Assembly: GCA_019638255.1 (NCBI GenBank)
Contig: JAHBUD010000001.1
Span: 1,116,001-1,180,000, forward strand
From: Cyclobacteriaceae bacterium
GTDB taxonomy: Bacteria; Bacteroidota; Bacteroidia; Cytophagales; Cyclobacteriaceae
Reading direction: 5' to 3'
Length of the DNA: 64,000 nt
The translations under genes and the position numbers were made by a program. The notes below the pieces were generated by a model. The model did not search any database. It had not been told where the DNA came from and saw only the letters and a program-made list of their open reading frames with translations. This document shows, in pieces, positions 1-7,355 of the stretch (position 1 is the first letter of the stretch; every line of letters starts with the position of its first letter).

Positions 1-734
1 ATGAGCCTTCCTTTATTTTGCATGAGCGTTGCCAGGTGCAGCGATTTTCCACCGGTTCCTGCGCAGGCATCGATTACCCGCATACCGGGCTCAACGTTAA
101 GGAAGGTTGCAATTTTTTGCGAGCCGAAATCCTGAACTTCAAACAGTCCATCCTGAAAAGCTTTGGACTGAAAAATATTTTTTCGGTCACGAAGCATTAA
201 CCCCTCAGGAAATTCGTTTTTTAGTTCAGTGAAAAAGCCTTCTTGATTTAGTTGGGCTTGTAAATCGGCAAGGGAAATTTTTAAGGTATTAACACGAATT
301 GAAATGGGAGGTGTTTGGTTTAATTCCGGTAAAAGAACACTCCATGTATCCCCTAATTCTGTCTCACATAAATCGTCCAGCCAATCGGATACTGATTGAC
401 TGATTTTCCGTTCTGTTTTTACTGCCTCAAACCGTTGGTGGATTTCTTTAGGGTTTAATGATCCGAATTCCTTCCATGCGCTTAACTCGTAGTGACCGTG
501 TATCATCCATGCGCCAAGAATTTTCCATAAACTTTCACTTTTGCTGATGGTGGTTAGCAACCGGTAAAAGCGAATGATATCGTAACTCACTTCGGCAATA
601 GTTCCCCGATCATTTTCGTGTGTCTTTGCTGTTTTAAAAACCTTTTCGAGGGCTTTATCGGCATAGCGACCGTTAAAAAGCACTTCTTTTAGAACCTGAA
701 CAATCGCTTCTGCCTGTGGGCGGGTTAATTTCAT
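1..734 (-). CDS. RsmB/NOP2-type 16S rRNA cytosine-5 methyltransferase, 3' part cut by window edge
   Basis: Read on the minus strand from an ATG at 734, the frame stays open to the window edge, giving about 244 N-terminal residues. The start reads MKLTRPQAEAIVQVL. A helical RNA-binding part follows, then the family signature RVNTLK and the SAM-binding loop DACAGTGGKSLHLA close to the edge. Family members methylate a cytosine of 16S rRNA with S-adenosylmethionine. The two catalytic cysteines lie in the missing C-terminal half, so exact specificity (RsmB, RsmF or another NOP2 member) cannot be decided. It is divergent from the CHAT protein, with about 70 bases between their starts. The class is secure; the gene name is not. 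Confidence 0.85.
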   Translation of the reverse strand, partial: MKLTRPQAEAIVQVLKEVLFNGRYADKALEKVFKTAKTHENDRGTIAEVSYDIIRFYRLLTTISKSESLWKILGAWMIHGHYELSAWKEFGSLNPKEIHQRFEAVKTERKISQSVSDWLDDLCETELGDTWSVLLPELNQTPPISIRVNTLKISLADLQAQLNQEGFFTELKNEFPEGLMLRDRKNIFQSKAFQDGLFEVQDFGSQKIATFLNVEPGMRVIDACAGTGGKSLHLATLMQNKGRL

Positions 735-804
735 CAGTTTAACATGGAATAATTTTGTAAACGAAGTAATTTAGAGGTTATAAAGCAACTCTCAACCCTC
801 TGTT

Positions 805-3600
805 ATGCGTAGTGTCATCATTATTTCCCTGATTAGCGTTTCTTTTATACTTCCTGCCCAGGATTGGCTCACCAAAGCGTTGGGCGATGCGGGTGCAGAA
901 TCGAAAGCCAAACTTGATTCAATCGATTTTCAGTTTGCCATTTCCGTTAATGAAAATGCCGGCTTTATTGATGTGGAGCAAAAAGGTGAGGGCTGGTCTC
1001 GTGGATTTTATTCGCTAAAGGATGAAAACTCAAAATCAAAAATAGATCAGGCACGTGATATTCTCGAGCGCGCAATTTCGTATTACAGTGCACGGTGGTA
1101 TCTATTGGCTGAATTGGAGTTTGAGAATGCAAAGTATTTTATGGAGAGCAACTACCTCACCGGAGAGGTAATTTATTTGCGTTGTGTTTCAACCATGGCA
1201 TTGGTATATCTGCAGCAATCAAAGTTTCAGCAGGCATTGGAATTTATTGATTGGTCACTCACATCGGCCGAAAACACACGTGGCACCAACAGTGCAGCAT
1301 ATGTTTCAAATCTCAATAGTAAGGCTAAACTGCAGCAACAACTTGGTCAGTATAATGATGCGGAGAAAACGTTTGACTTAGCCCTGGCATTGGGTGAAAA
1401 AAGATTTGGCGACCAAAGCCTGCAATATGCTATTCTTCTGAATAATAAAGCCATGCTCTATCAAACTATGGGGAGATTTGATGAGGCGATAAGTGAAGTA
1501 GACAAATCAGTTGTTGTTGCACAGAAGGCATTGAAGGAAACAAATATTATAAAGGGAAAGAAATCGTTTGAGAGCCGCCAGTTTTTGTCGAACCAGGCCA
1601 GCGTTTTACAGGCTGCGGGCAAGTATGAGGATGCAGAGAAAACTTATCTTTCAATTAAGACCATTTATGAGAATAAGTTGCAGAAAGGCAGCCCGGAGTA
1701 TGCTAACGTACTGAATCAATTGGGCATCCTTTACATTCAGATGGGTAAAATGGATAAGGTGGAACCACTACTTAAAACAGCTTCTGATGTTTACAAAAAG
1801 AAATATACAGAGCAGCACCCATCATTCGCTAAAGTAACAGCAGACTTGGGGAACTTTTACCGGATGCAAGGCCGAAACGCGGAAGCTGAGACATTGTTGA
1901 ATAAAGCGCTGAGTGTACGCGAGAGTACGCTAGGTGTTAACCATCCGGATTATGCACGTTCGCAGGAAGATATGGCCATTCTGTATTGGAAGACCGGTCG
2001 TTTGGATAAAGCTTATATGATGTACCGCGATGTGATGGATAAGACCATCGATTTCATCAATCAGTATTTCCCTCCGATGAGTGAGGCAGAGAAGACCAAA
2101 TATTGGGACATTACCTCACCGCGCTTTCAACGCTTTTATAACTTCGCCATTGAGGCACACCTTGAACACGGCTCGGTTATCCAGGATTTTTATGACTATC
2201 ACATTGCCACAAAGGCAATTCTGCTGAGTGCTACCAACAAAGTAAAAGAGAATATTCTGAAAGGAACAGATGAAAATTTGAAGAAGGATTATTTGCACTG
2301 GCTTGATCAGAAGGAGCAACTGGCCAGGCTGTACGCTTATTCAAAAGAAGAACTTAAAGAACAAAAAATTGACCTTGCAGATTTAGAGCGCAAGGCTAAC
2401 GCCATGGAGCGCTCGTTGTCGGAACGCTCGGCAGATTTCTCGTCAGGATATTCATCACAAAAAATCAGTTATAAACAAGTATTGGATTTGTTAACCGATA
2501 CGGAAGCTGTGGTGGACATTGTTCGCGTTCGCAGATTTAGTCAGGATTTTACAGAGGATGTACGCTATGTAGCGCTGGTACTGAAAAAGGGGCTTGAGAT
2601 GCCACGCCTGGTGGTGCTGGAGAACGGCAATCACCTCGAGACCCGTTATGCAAAATTCTATCGCAATGCTATTCATGAAAAGATGGTTGATGCCTATTCC
2701 TACGAACAGTACTGGGGTAGAATTGAGCCTGAGATCGGCAACCGGAAAATGGTTTACCTTTCACCCGATGGTGTTTACAATCAATTAAACCTAAATACCT
2801 TGAAAAAGCCTGATGGTGATTATATCCTGAACCGATACGATCTTGTTATCATCGGTAATTCAAAAGATTTACTTGCGTTGAAAGCAAAGAAGGCCGGAAC
2901 ACCAAGGAAAAGTGCTTTTCTGTTGGGTTTTCCAGATTATGCCACTACTGAGATATCATCCTTACCGGGTACTAAAACGGAAGTGGATGCAGTAGCAAAA
3001 CTTCTGAAGGCTTCTGGATACCAAGTAACACAAGTGATGGAAAAGCAAGCCACTGAATCCAGTGTAAAAAAATTGAGCGAACCATCGCTAGTGCACATTG
3101 CAACGCATGGGTACTTTTTGAAAGATGTTGAAGATGCTGCCGGATCCGTGTTTGGGGTGAATGCCGAGAATGCTTCAAACAATCCATTGTTGCGTTCTGG
3201 TTTAATTTTGGCGGGTGCAGGGCACTCCATCAGCGGTGGAGACACTGATATATCCAGCAATGACAATGGTGTGCTCACCGCCTATGAGGCTATGAACCTG
3301 AACCTGGAAGGAACCAATCTGGTGGTACTTAGTGCCTGTGAAACCGGACTAGGTGACGTAAAATCAGGTGAAGGTGTTTACGGATTGCAACGAGCTTTTC
3401 TTGTAGCCGGTGCCGATGCGATGATTATGAGTTTGTGGAAAGTAGACGATGCCGCAACGCAATTGCTGATGACGAACTTTTACACCAACTGGCTGAAGCT
3501 GGGCAACAAGCAACGGGCATTTAAACAAGCCCAACTCCAACTCATGACCAAATACAAAGAGCCTTATTACTGGGGCGCGTTTGTGATGATGGGGATGTAA
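805..3600 (+). CDS. Secreted TPR-repeat protein with C-terminal CHAT protease domain
   Basis: A 931-residue protein. Residues 1-18 form a signal peptide (MRSVIIISLISVSFILPA then Q), so it is exported. Residues about 75-430 are tandem tetratricopeptide repeats of the kinesin-light-chain type, for example the YANVLNQLGILYIQMGK and YARSQEDMAILYWKTGR units. A helical linker leads to a CHAT (caspase-HetF) domain from about 625 to the end. Both catalytic residues of that fold are visible: His768 in HIATHGYF and Cys845 in LSACETGLG, so it should be an active cysteine peptidase. TPR-CHAT proteins elsewhere are scaffold proteases, some in cell-death pathways (the Craspase partner TPR-CHAT is one). The signal peptide argues for a periplasmic or surface role here. 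No partner gene is adjacent and the substrate is unknown. Confidence 0.88.
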   Translation: MRSVIIISLISVSFILPAQDWLTKALGDAGAESKAKLDSIDFQFAISVNENAGFIDVEQKGEGWSRGFYSLKDENSKSKIDQARDILERAISYYSARWYLLAELEFENAKYFMESNYLTGEVIYLRCVSTMALVYLQQSKFQQALEFIDWSLTSAENTRGTNSAAYVSNLNSKAKLQQQLGQYNDAEKTFDLALALGEKRFGDQSLQYAILLNNKAMLYQTMGRFDEAISEVDKSVVVAQKALKETNIIKGKKSFESRQFLSNQASVLQAAGKYEDAEKTYLSIKTIYENKLQKGSPEYANVLNQLGILYIQMGKMDKVEPLLKTASDVYKKKYTEQHPSFAKVTADLGNFYRMQGRNAEAETLLNKALSVRESTLGVNHPDYARSQEDMAILYWKTGRLDKAYMMYRDVMDKTIDFINQYFPPMSEAEKTKYWDITSPRFQRFYNFAIEAHLEHGSVIQDFYDYHIATKAILLSATNKVKENILKGTDENLKKDYLHWLDQKEQLARLYAYSKEELKEQKIDLADLERKANAMERSLSERSADFSSGYSSQKISYKQVLDLLTDTEAVVDIVRVRRFSQDFTEDVRYVALVLKKGLEMPRLVVLENGNHLETRYAKFYRNAIHEKMVDAYSYEQYWGRIEPEIGNRKMVYLSPDGVYNQLNLNTLKKPDGDYILNRYDLVIIGNSKDLLALKAKKAGTPRKSAFLLGFPDYATTEISSLPGTKTEVDAVAKLLKASGYQVTQVMEKQATESSVKKLSEPSLVHIATHGYFLKDVEDAAGSVFGVNAENASNNPLLRSGLILAGAGHSISGGDTDISSNDNGVLTAYEAMNLNLEGTNLVVLSACETGLGDVKSGEGVYGLQRAFLVAGADAMIMSLWKVDDAATQLLMTNFYTNWLKLGNKQRAFKQAQLQLMTKYKEPYYWGAFVMMGM

Positions 3601-3602
3601 GA

Positions 3603-3657
3603 CTGGATGCTTGATTCTGGATACTTGAATTAAGGTAATTCAGAAACCAGCATCCAG
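3603..3657. repeat. Inverted repeat between convergent genes, possible bidirectional terminator
   Basis: CTGGATGCT at 3603-3611 is perfectly inverted as AGCATCCAG at 3649-3657. A second stem, TGAATT (3626-3631) against AATTCA (3637-3642), lies inside it with a 5-base loop. The sequence is built from near copies of a GGATNCTGGAT-like word and sits exactly between the convergent stops at 3600 and 3675. It lacks a strong T-run on either strand, so it may be a dispersed repeat that also helps termination. Confidence 0.5.
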
Positions 3658-3674
3658 TATCCTGAATCTGCATT

Positions 3675-4640
3675 TTAAGTTGGCATCTTAATAATCACAT
3701 TCCCAATCTTCTTCCCTGAATTAACATACTCAAAGGCTTCTTTAATCTGATCTAATGAATAGGTGCGATCAATAAGCGGTTTGAATTTCCCTTTCTCCGC
3801 CAGGTCAGCAACATAAGCGAGGCTTTTTGAAATATCAATTGGAAGTGGAAAGATTACTTTCTTTCCTCCTTTAATAGAAGTTATAAAAGGTAGGTACAGG
3901 TTTTCAGCACCAGGTCCTAATTCGGAAGAAATGTAAATACCGTTATCCTTTAAAATTCTTGTGCAGGGTTTGAATGAACTTTTGCCAACAGCATCAAAAA
4001 CAAAATCATACTTTTCATGATCCTGTGTAAAATCTCCTTGGTCGTAATGGATGATACGATCCGGCCCTAAAGCCCGAACACGTTCATCATATTGGGAATG
4101 GCATACGGCTGTAACATAAATGTCCATGCTTTTTAGTAACTGCGTGGCCGCTGAACCTATTCCGCCAGTTCCGCCATTTACCAATGCTTTACTTCCCTTT
4201 TCAAGCTTAACCTTATTCAGAAAATTGTATGCATAATGGGCTGCCTCAGCGCTGGCCGCAGCTTGTTCAAATGTAAAGCCGGTTGGGATTTTCAAAATGG
4301 GTTTCTTGCCGTCAATGGCCATGTATTCGGCATGTGAGGGCAATGTATTATCATCAAATCCCCAAACGCGGTCTCCGGGTTTAAAGGAAGTAATCTTTTC
4401 GCCAACGGCTTCAACAACTCCTGCAAAGTCGGTTCCGGTAATAGAATTTCTGGGCTTGAACAGACCAATAAAGAATCGGAATACAAAAGGCTTTCCCCAG
4501 AGGGCACCACAGTCGGTACGGTTTACTGTGGTGGCATGAACACGAACAAGGATTTCATTGGCTTTTGGTGCAGGCTTTTCAACTTCTTTTACGGTTATCA
4601 CATCGGGAGAGCCGTAGGTTGTTCGGGTTGAGGCTTTCAT
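3675..4640 (-). CDS. Zinc-independent NAD(P)H:quinone oxidoreductase-like MDR protein
   Basis: A 321-residue medium-chain dehydrogenase/reductase. The N-terminal GroES-like half reads ILVRVHATTVNRTDCGAL and GTDFAGVVEAVGEK, and lacks the cysteine cluster of zinc alcohol dehydrogenases. The Rossmann nucleotide loop is VNGGTGGIGSAATQLL at about 155-170. The C-terminus, EAFEYVNSGKKIGNVIIK, is typical of the quinone oxidoreductase/YhdH-like branch. It probably reduces quinones or enones with NAD(P)H in the cytosol. The start ATG is at 4640. The next minus-strand gene ends 55 bases upstream, so cotranscription is possible. Substrate unknown. Confidence 0.82.
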   Translation of the reverse strand: MKASTRTTYGSPDVITVKEVEKPAPKANEILVRVHATTVNRTDCGALWGKPFVFRFFIGLFKPRNSITGTDFAGVVEAVGEKITSFKPGDRVWGFDDNTLPSHAEYMAIDGKKPILKIPTGFTFEQAAASAEAAHYAYNFLNKVKLEKGSKALVNGGTGGIGSAATQLLKSMDIYVTAVCHSQYDERVRALGPDRIIHYDQGDFTQDHEKYDFVFDAVGKSSFKPCTRILKDNGIYISSELGPGAENLYLPFITSIKGGKKVIFPLPIDISKSLAYVADLAEKGKFKPLIDRTYSLDQIKEAFEYVNSGKKIGNVIIKMPT

Positions 4641-4695
4641 GAGTCAGCGTGAGGGTTATTGCTTTTCCTTATGAGTCTGAGAAACAGCTAAAATG

Positions 4696-5094
4696 TTACC
4701 GGTTGGTAATGAAATATACCTCCTGAATCTTACCCTGCTCAATTTTATAAATCGCAATGGCATGAAGCAAGGGTTGTCCTTTGGTAAAGAGTACACTCTC
4801 TTCATCGATAACCGTGTTACCAATAACCATCCGGCTTTTTATGGTGCAATGCAGGTCGGGCAGGTTGGCGAACATATCTGCATAACCTTTGCGCATGATT
4901 TCCTTTCCTGTGTACAGAAGTTTGTCTGGAAAATTGAAAACCTTCACGGAGTCGCTATAGGCTTCCAGGAACAGGTCGATATTTCGTTCGTTATAACCTT
5001 TTAATTGAAGGTCGGCTAATTCAGTTGGTGTGCGTTGTTGACTGAAACCAAGCTGAAAAACAAACCATAAGATGATTGATAACTGTGTTCTCAT
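4696..5094 (-). CDS. Exported NTF2/SnoaL-like protein
   Basis: A 132-residue protein. I start it at the ATG at 5094, which shares ATGA with the stop of the upstream methyltransferase and begins a signal peptide (MRTQLSIILWFVFQLGFSQ). A longer frame upstream exists but lies wholly inside the methyltransferase gene. The mature part has the SnoaL/NTF2 layout: a helix with ELADLQLKGYNERNIDLFLEAY, then KEIMRKGYADMF, then strands ending ALAIYKIEQGKIQEVYFITNR-like (HAIAIYKIEQGKIQEV in the sequence). Such folds bind small ligands or act as simple enzymes. The role is unknown. It is the last gene of a three-gene overlapped operon. Confidence 0.75.
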   Translation of the reverse strand: MRTQLSIILWFVFQLGFSQQRTPTELADLQLKGYNERNIDLFLEAYSDSVKVFNFPDKLLYTGKEIMRKGYADMFANLPDLHCTIKSRMVIGNTVIDEESVLFTKGQPLLHAIAIYKIEQGKIQEVYFITNR

Positions 5095-5828
5095 ATTTCC
5101 AGCGTTTTGGTTAATCGTAAGAATAATGGAAAAGTTACAGTTTTCAGCCCTATCCAATCAATCTTGTTCATAAACTCCGGAACCGGATTGTACCCGTTGG
5201 CCTTTATAAACTTTTGTGTAGCCGACCATGATGTCAGGTACCCGGCAAAATCATCGGCTGTCCATTGTACCTGAATGGAAAATTTCGGAACAGGAATTTC
5301 TTCAAAAGGGAAGGATATGTCCCGGTATTCGTTCTCCACTAACGTTCGTGCATTATCCCAATAGGCTCCCATGGTTTCACGATAGAAATGATAAAAATGT
5401 TTATCGATTTCCGGGTTGATATTACAAACGGCATAACCCCATAGGGCCAGCACTGCACCTGGTTTAGCTACACGGATTGCTTCAGCGTAGAAAGCTGTCG
5501 TGTCAAACCAATGCAACGCCTGTGCAACAGTAATTAAATCAAATTGGCCATCAGAAAAATTTGTTTTCTCAGCCGGCTGAATCGTGTAGGTTATATTATC
5601 TGCATTTGCAGCGTGTTCAAGTTGCTGCTGACTGATGTCGGTGGCGCAAACATCCTTAAAATATTTGGAGAGTACTGTCGCTACCTGTCCGTTGCCCGTG
5701 GCGCAATCCCAGGCACGATCAAAATTTTTTGTATGCTTGAAAATGAAGTCGTAAAGTTCTTTCGGATACGTGGGCCGGAATGCAGCGTAAATTTTGGCAT
5801 GACCGGAAAAATAATCTTTCTGGCTCAT
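5091..5828 (-). CDS. Class I SAM-dependent methyltransferase
   Basis: A 245-residue methyltransferase. Motif I is WDCATGNGQVATVL at about 39-52, followed by VCATDISQQQLEHA (ribose-binding acidic residue) and FDLITVAQALHWF (motif IV region). This pattern belongs to the methyltransferase type 11/25 group, including trans-aconitate-like enzymes and fungal CRG1 relatives, so the acceptor is probably a small molecule. The start ATG overlaps the arginase-family stop by ATGA (5825-5828), and its own stop overlaps the start of the NTF2-like gene in the same way. Translation is therefore probably coupled along the operon. The substrate is not evident. Confidence 0.85.
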   Translation of the reverse strand: MSQKDYFSGHAKIYAAFRPTYPKELYDFIFKHTKNFDRAWDCATGNGQVATVLSKYFKDVCATDISQQQLEHAANADNITYTIQPAEKTNFSDGQFDLITVAQALHWFDTTAFYAEAIRVAKPGAVLALWGYAVCNINPEIDKHFYHFYRETMGAYWDNARTLVENEYRDISFPFEEIPVPKFSIQVQWTADDFAGYLTSWSATQKFIKANGYNPVPEFMNKIDWIGLKTVTFPLFLRLTKTLEI

Positions 5829-6616
5829 GTCGGAAGGAGTTTTGATAAGACCTCCTTAAATAATTTGGCTGCCACCATGGCGGTCATGTTGTTGATATCA
5901 CGAACAGGATTAAGTTCTACAATGTCGGCACCCACGAGGTTTGCTTTCAGATTTTGAATGATGGAAATCACCTGTCTCGTAGTAAAACCTCCGGGCTCAT
6001 GATGCGAAACCCCCGGAACAAAAGCCGGATCCAGTGCATCCAGGTCAAGCGAGAGGTATACAGGGCCATCAAAGGTAAATCGCATCGAGTCTTGCCAATC
6101 TTTCATTTCGATACGTTCAACATAAAATCGTTCTGCTTGTTTCCGCTGATGCGGATTAAGTGTTCGGATGCCTACCTGTACCAATCGTTTTGCCAAGCCT
6201 TGCTCCATAATGCGCGCAAACGGACTGGCGTGTGAGTGTGAGTTCCCCTCAAAATCATCGTATAAATCTGCATGTGCATCAAGGTGCAGGATGTTCAGGT
6301 TTTTATGAACACTTGCAATGGCTTTTACAACAGGATAGGTGATGGAGTGATCTCCACCCAGACACAAAACTTTATTTCCAGATTCAACCTGGTTTTTTAT
6401 TGCCAATTCAATTTCACTAATTGCTTCTGGCATAGTCGAAAGCATAAGGTTGCCTGCGTCTTTCCAGCGCTTGTCAAGGCTTAGATCAAGTCCTGCTTCC
6501 GTGCAGTAATTAGTGGATGGTGATTGAAAAGCGTTGCGAATGGCTTCCGGAGCTGCTTTTGCTCCTTCCATGAAGGATGAGTTTTCGTCTAATGGAATGC
6601 CTAGAACAGTCACCAT
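5825..6616 (-). CDS. Arginase/agmatinase/formiminoglutamase-family ureohydrolase
   Basis: A 263-residue binuclear manganese hydrolase. Counting from the ATG at 6616, the metal ligands are all present: His90 in LGGDHSITYP, Asp113, His115 and Asp117 in DAHADL, and Asp191 and Asp193 in SLDLDALDPAF. The family hydrolyses guanidino or formimino groups (arginine, agmatine, formiminoglutamate), and the sequence alone does not separate these. A GTG three bases upstream would add one residue. Its stop overlaps the methyltransferase start. Upstream on the same strand, 6 bases away, is the PIN toxin gene, so transcription may come through from the toxin-antitoxin pair. Confidence 0.88.
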   Translation of the reverse strand: MVTVLGIPLDENSSFMEGAKAAPEAIRNAFQSPSTNYCTEAGLDLSLDKRWKDAGNLMLSTMPEAISEIELAIKNQVESGNKVLCLGGDHSITYPVVKAIASVHKNLNILHLDAHADLYDDFEGNSHSHASPFARIMEQGLAKRLVQVGIRTLNPHQRKQAERFYVERIEMKDWQDSMRFTFDGPVYLSLDLDALDPAFVPGVSHHEPGGFTTRQVISIIQNLKANLVGADIVELNPVRDINNMTAMVAAKLFKEVLSKLLPT

Positions 6617-6622
6617 CACTAA

Positions 6623-7081
6623 TTACTCCTCATTTGATTTTGCAAGCGTTCTTCTCTCAAGCTCATTCGTTAGTCGGAAGTCTGTCTTTTTGATTTTATT
6701 TAGAATGGGTTTGACCGATTTTATTTGTCCGCTCAGCTTAGCGCTAACAATGATTCCAAGGGTCCCGGTAATTTTAATACCTAATTGTTCAGCGTACTTT
6801 CTTCCTTTATAGTCATCGATTATAAGCAGACAATCTTCTTGTTCGATTGCAAATGCTATTGCACTTGCTTCTCCCTTATCTAATGAAGCTTCAAGAATTT
6901 TCTGATAAGTCTTGTTAGCTGGTTCTTTGACTATAAACCAGTCTGGAAGATCTTTTTTGAATTCAAGGGCTATTTCGTTCGTAATAATAATCTCTCCAAA
7001 GAGTTTCTTTAAAAGATCTAATTCTCCAATCTTATCGAGAAGAATTAAACAGCTTGTGTCAGAGATTATAACGTTTTGCAT
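6623..7081 (-). CDS. PIN-like (DUF3368) toxin of a UPF0175-linked toxin-antitoxin pair
   Basis: A 152-residue protein beginning ISDTSCLILLDKIGELDLLK. This is the PIN-domain opening, with an acidic residue at position 8. Further acidic residues follow in LDKGEASAIAFA and CLLIIDDYKGRKYAEQLGI, placed as the PIN catalytic set. The C-terminal KLSGQIKSVKPILNKIK is characteristic of DUF3368. PIN toxins are Mg-dependent ribonucleases. The gene start overlaps the 3' end of the UPF0175 gene by 23 bases, the usual antitoxin-first layout. Activity has not been shown for many DUF3368 members, so the toxin role is inferred from family and context. Confidence 0.82.
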   Translation of the reverse strand: MQNVIISDTSCLILLDKIGELDLLKKLFGEIIITNEIALEFKKDLPDWFIVKEPANKTYQKILEASLDKGEASAIAFAIEQEDCLLIIDDYKGRKYAEQLGIKITGTLGIIVSAKLSGQIKSVKPILNKIKKTDFRLTNELERRTLAKSNEE

Positions 7082-7301
7082 TCTCTACATCCCGGTCAAG
7101 TTCGGAAGATGGATAATTGAATACCGAAACCCCATATGTCCCTAGGATTTCCATAAATGCCTTTTTTGATAACCCAACTAATTCAGCCGCTTGCCCTAAT
7201 GAAAGTTTACCCTTTTCGTACAACCTTGTGGCTATTGTCATGAGGGCTTCTTTGTCATCAAGGTCTACCGTACTGGGTATGTTGATCGTTATCGTTTTCA
7301 T
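7059..7301 (-). CDS. UPF0175-family antitoxin with HTH
   Basis: An 80-residue protein with the UPF0175 layout: an N-terminal strand (MKTITINIPSTVDLDD), then EALMTIATRLYEKGKLSLGQAAELVGLSKKAFMEIL, a helix-turn-helix, and a short tail (YGVSVFNY) thought to contact the toxin. Family members pair with DUF3368 PIN proteins and should bind DNA to repress their own promoter. The ATG is at 7301, and about 50 bases separate it from the aspS stop. Cytosolic. Confidence 0.85.
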   Translation of the reverse strand: MKTITINIPSTVDLDDKEALMTIATRLYEKGKLSLGQAAELVGLSKKAFMEILGTYGVSVFNYPSSELDRDVENAKRYNL

Positions 7302-7355
7302 GTTTCGAATTTACAATTTTTTAAGCACTTATTGCTTAACTGAATACCTGTTAAC

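Noticed and set aside
2937..3278. Antisense frame of 113 codons inside the CHAT gene
   Set aside because: It is a shadow of a well-supported gene on the other strand, without start context or homology-like features.
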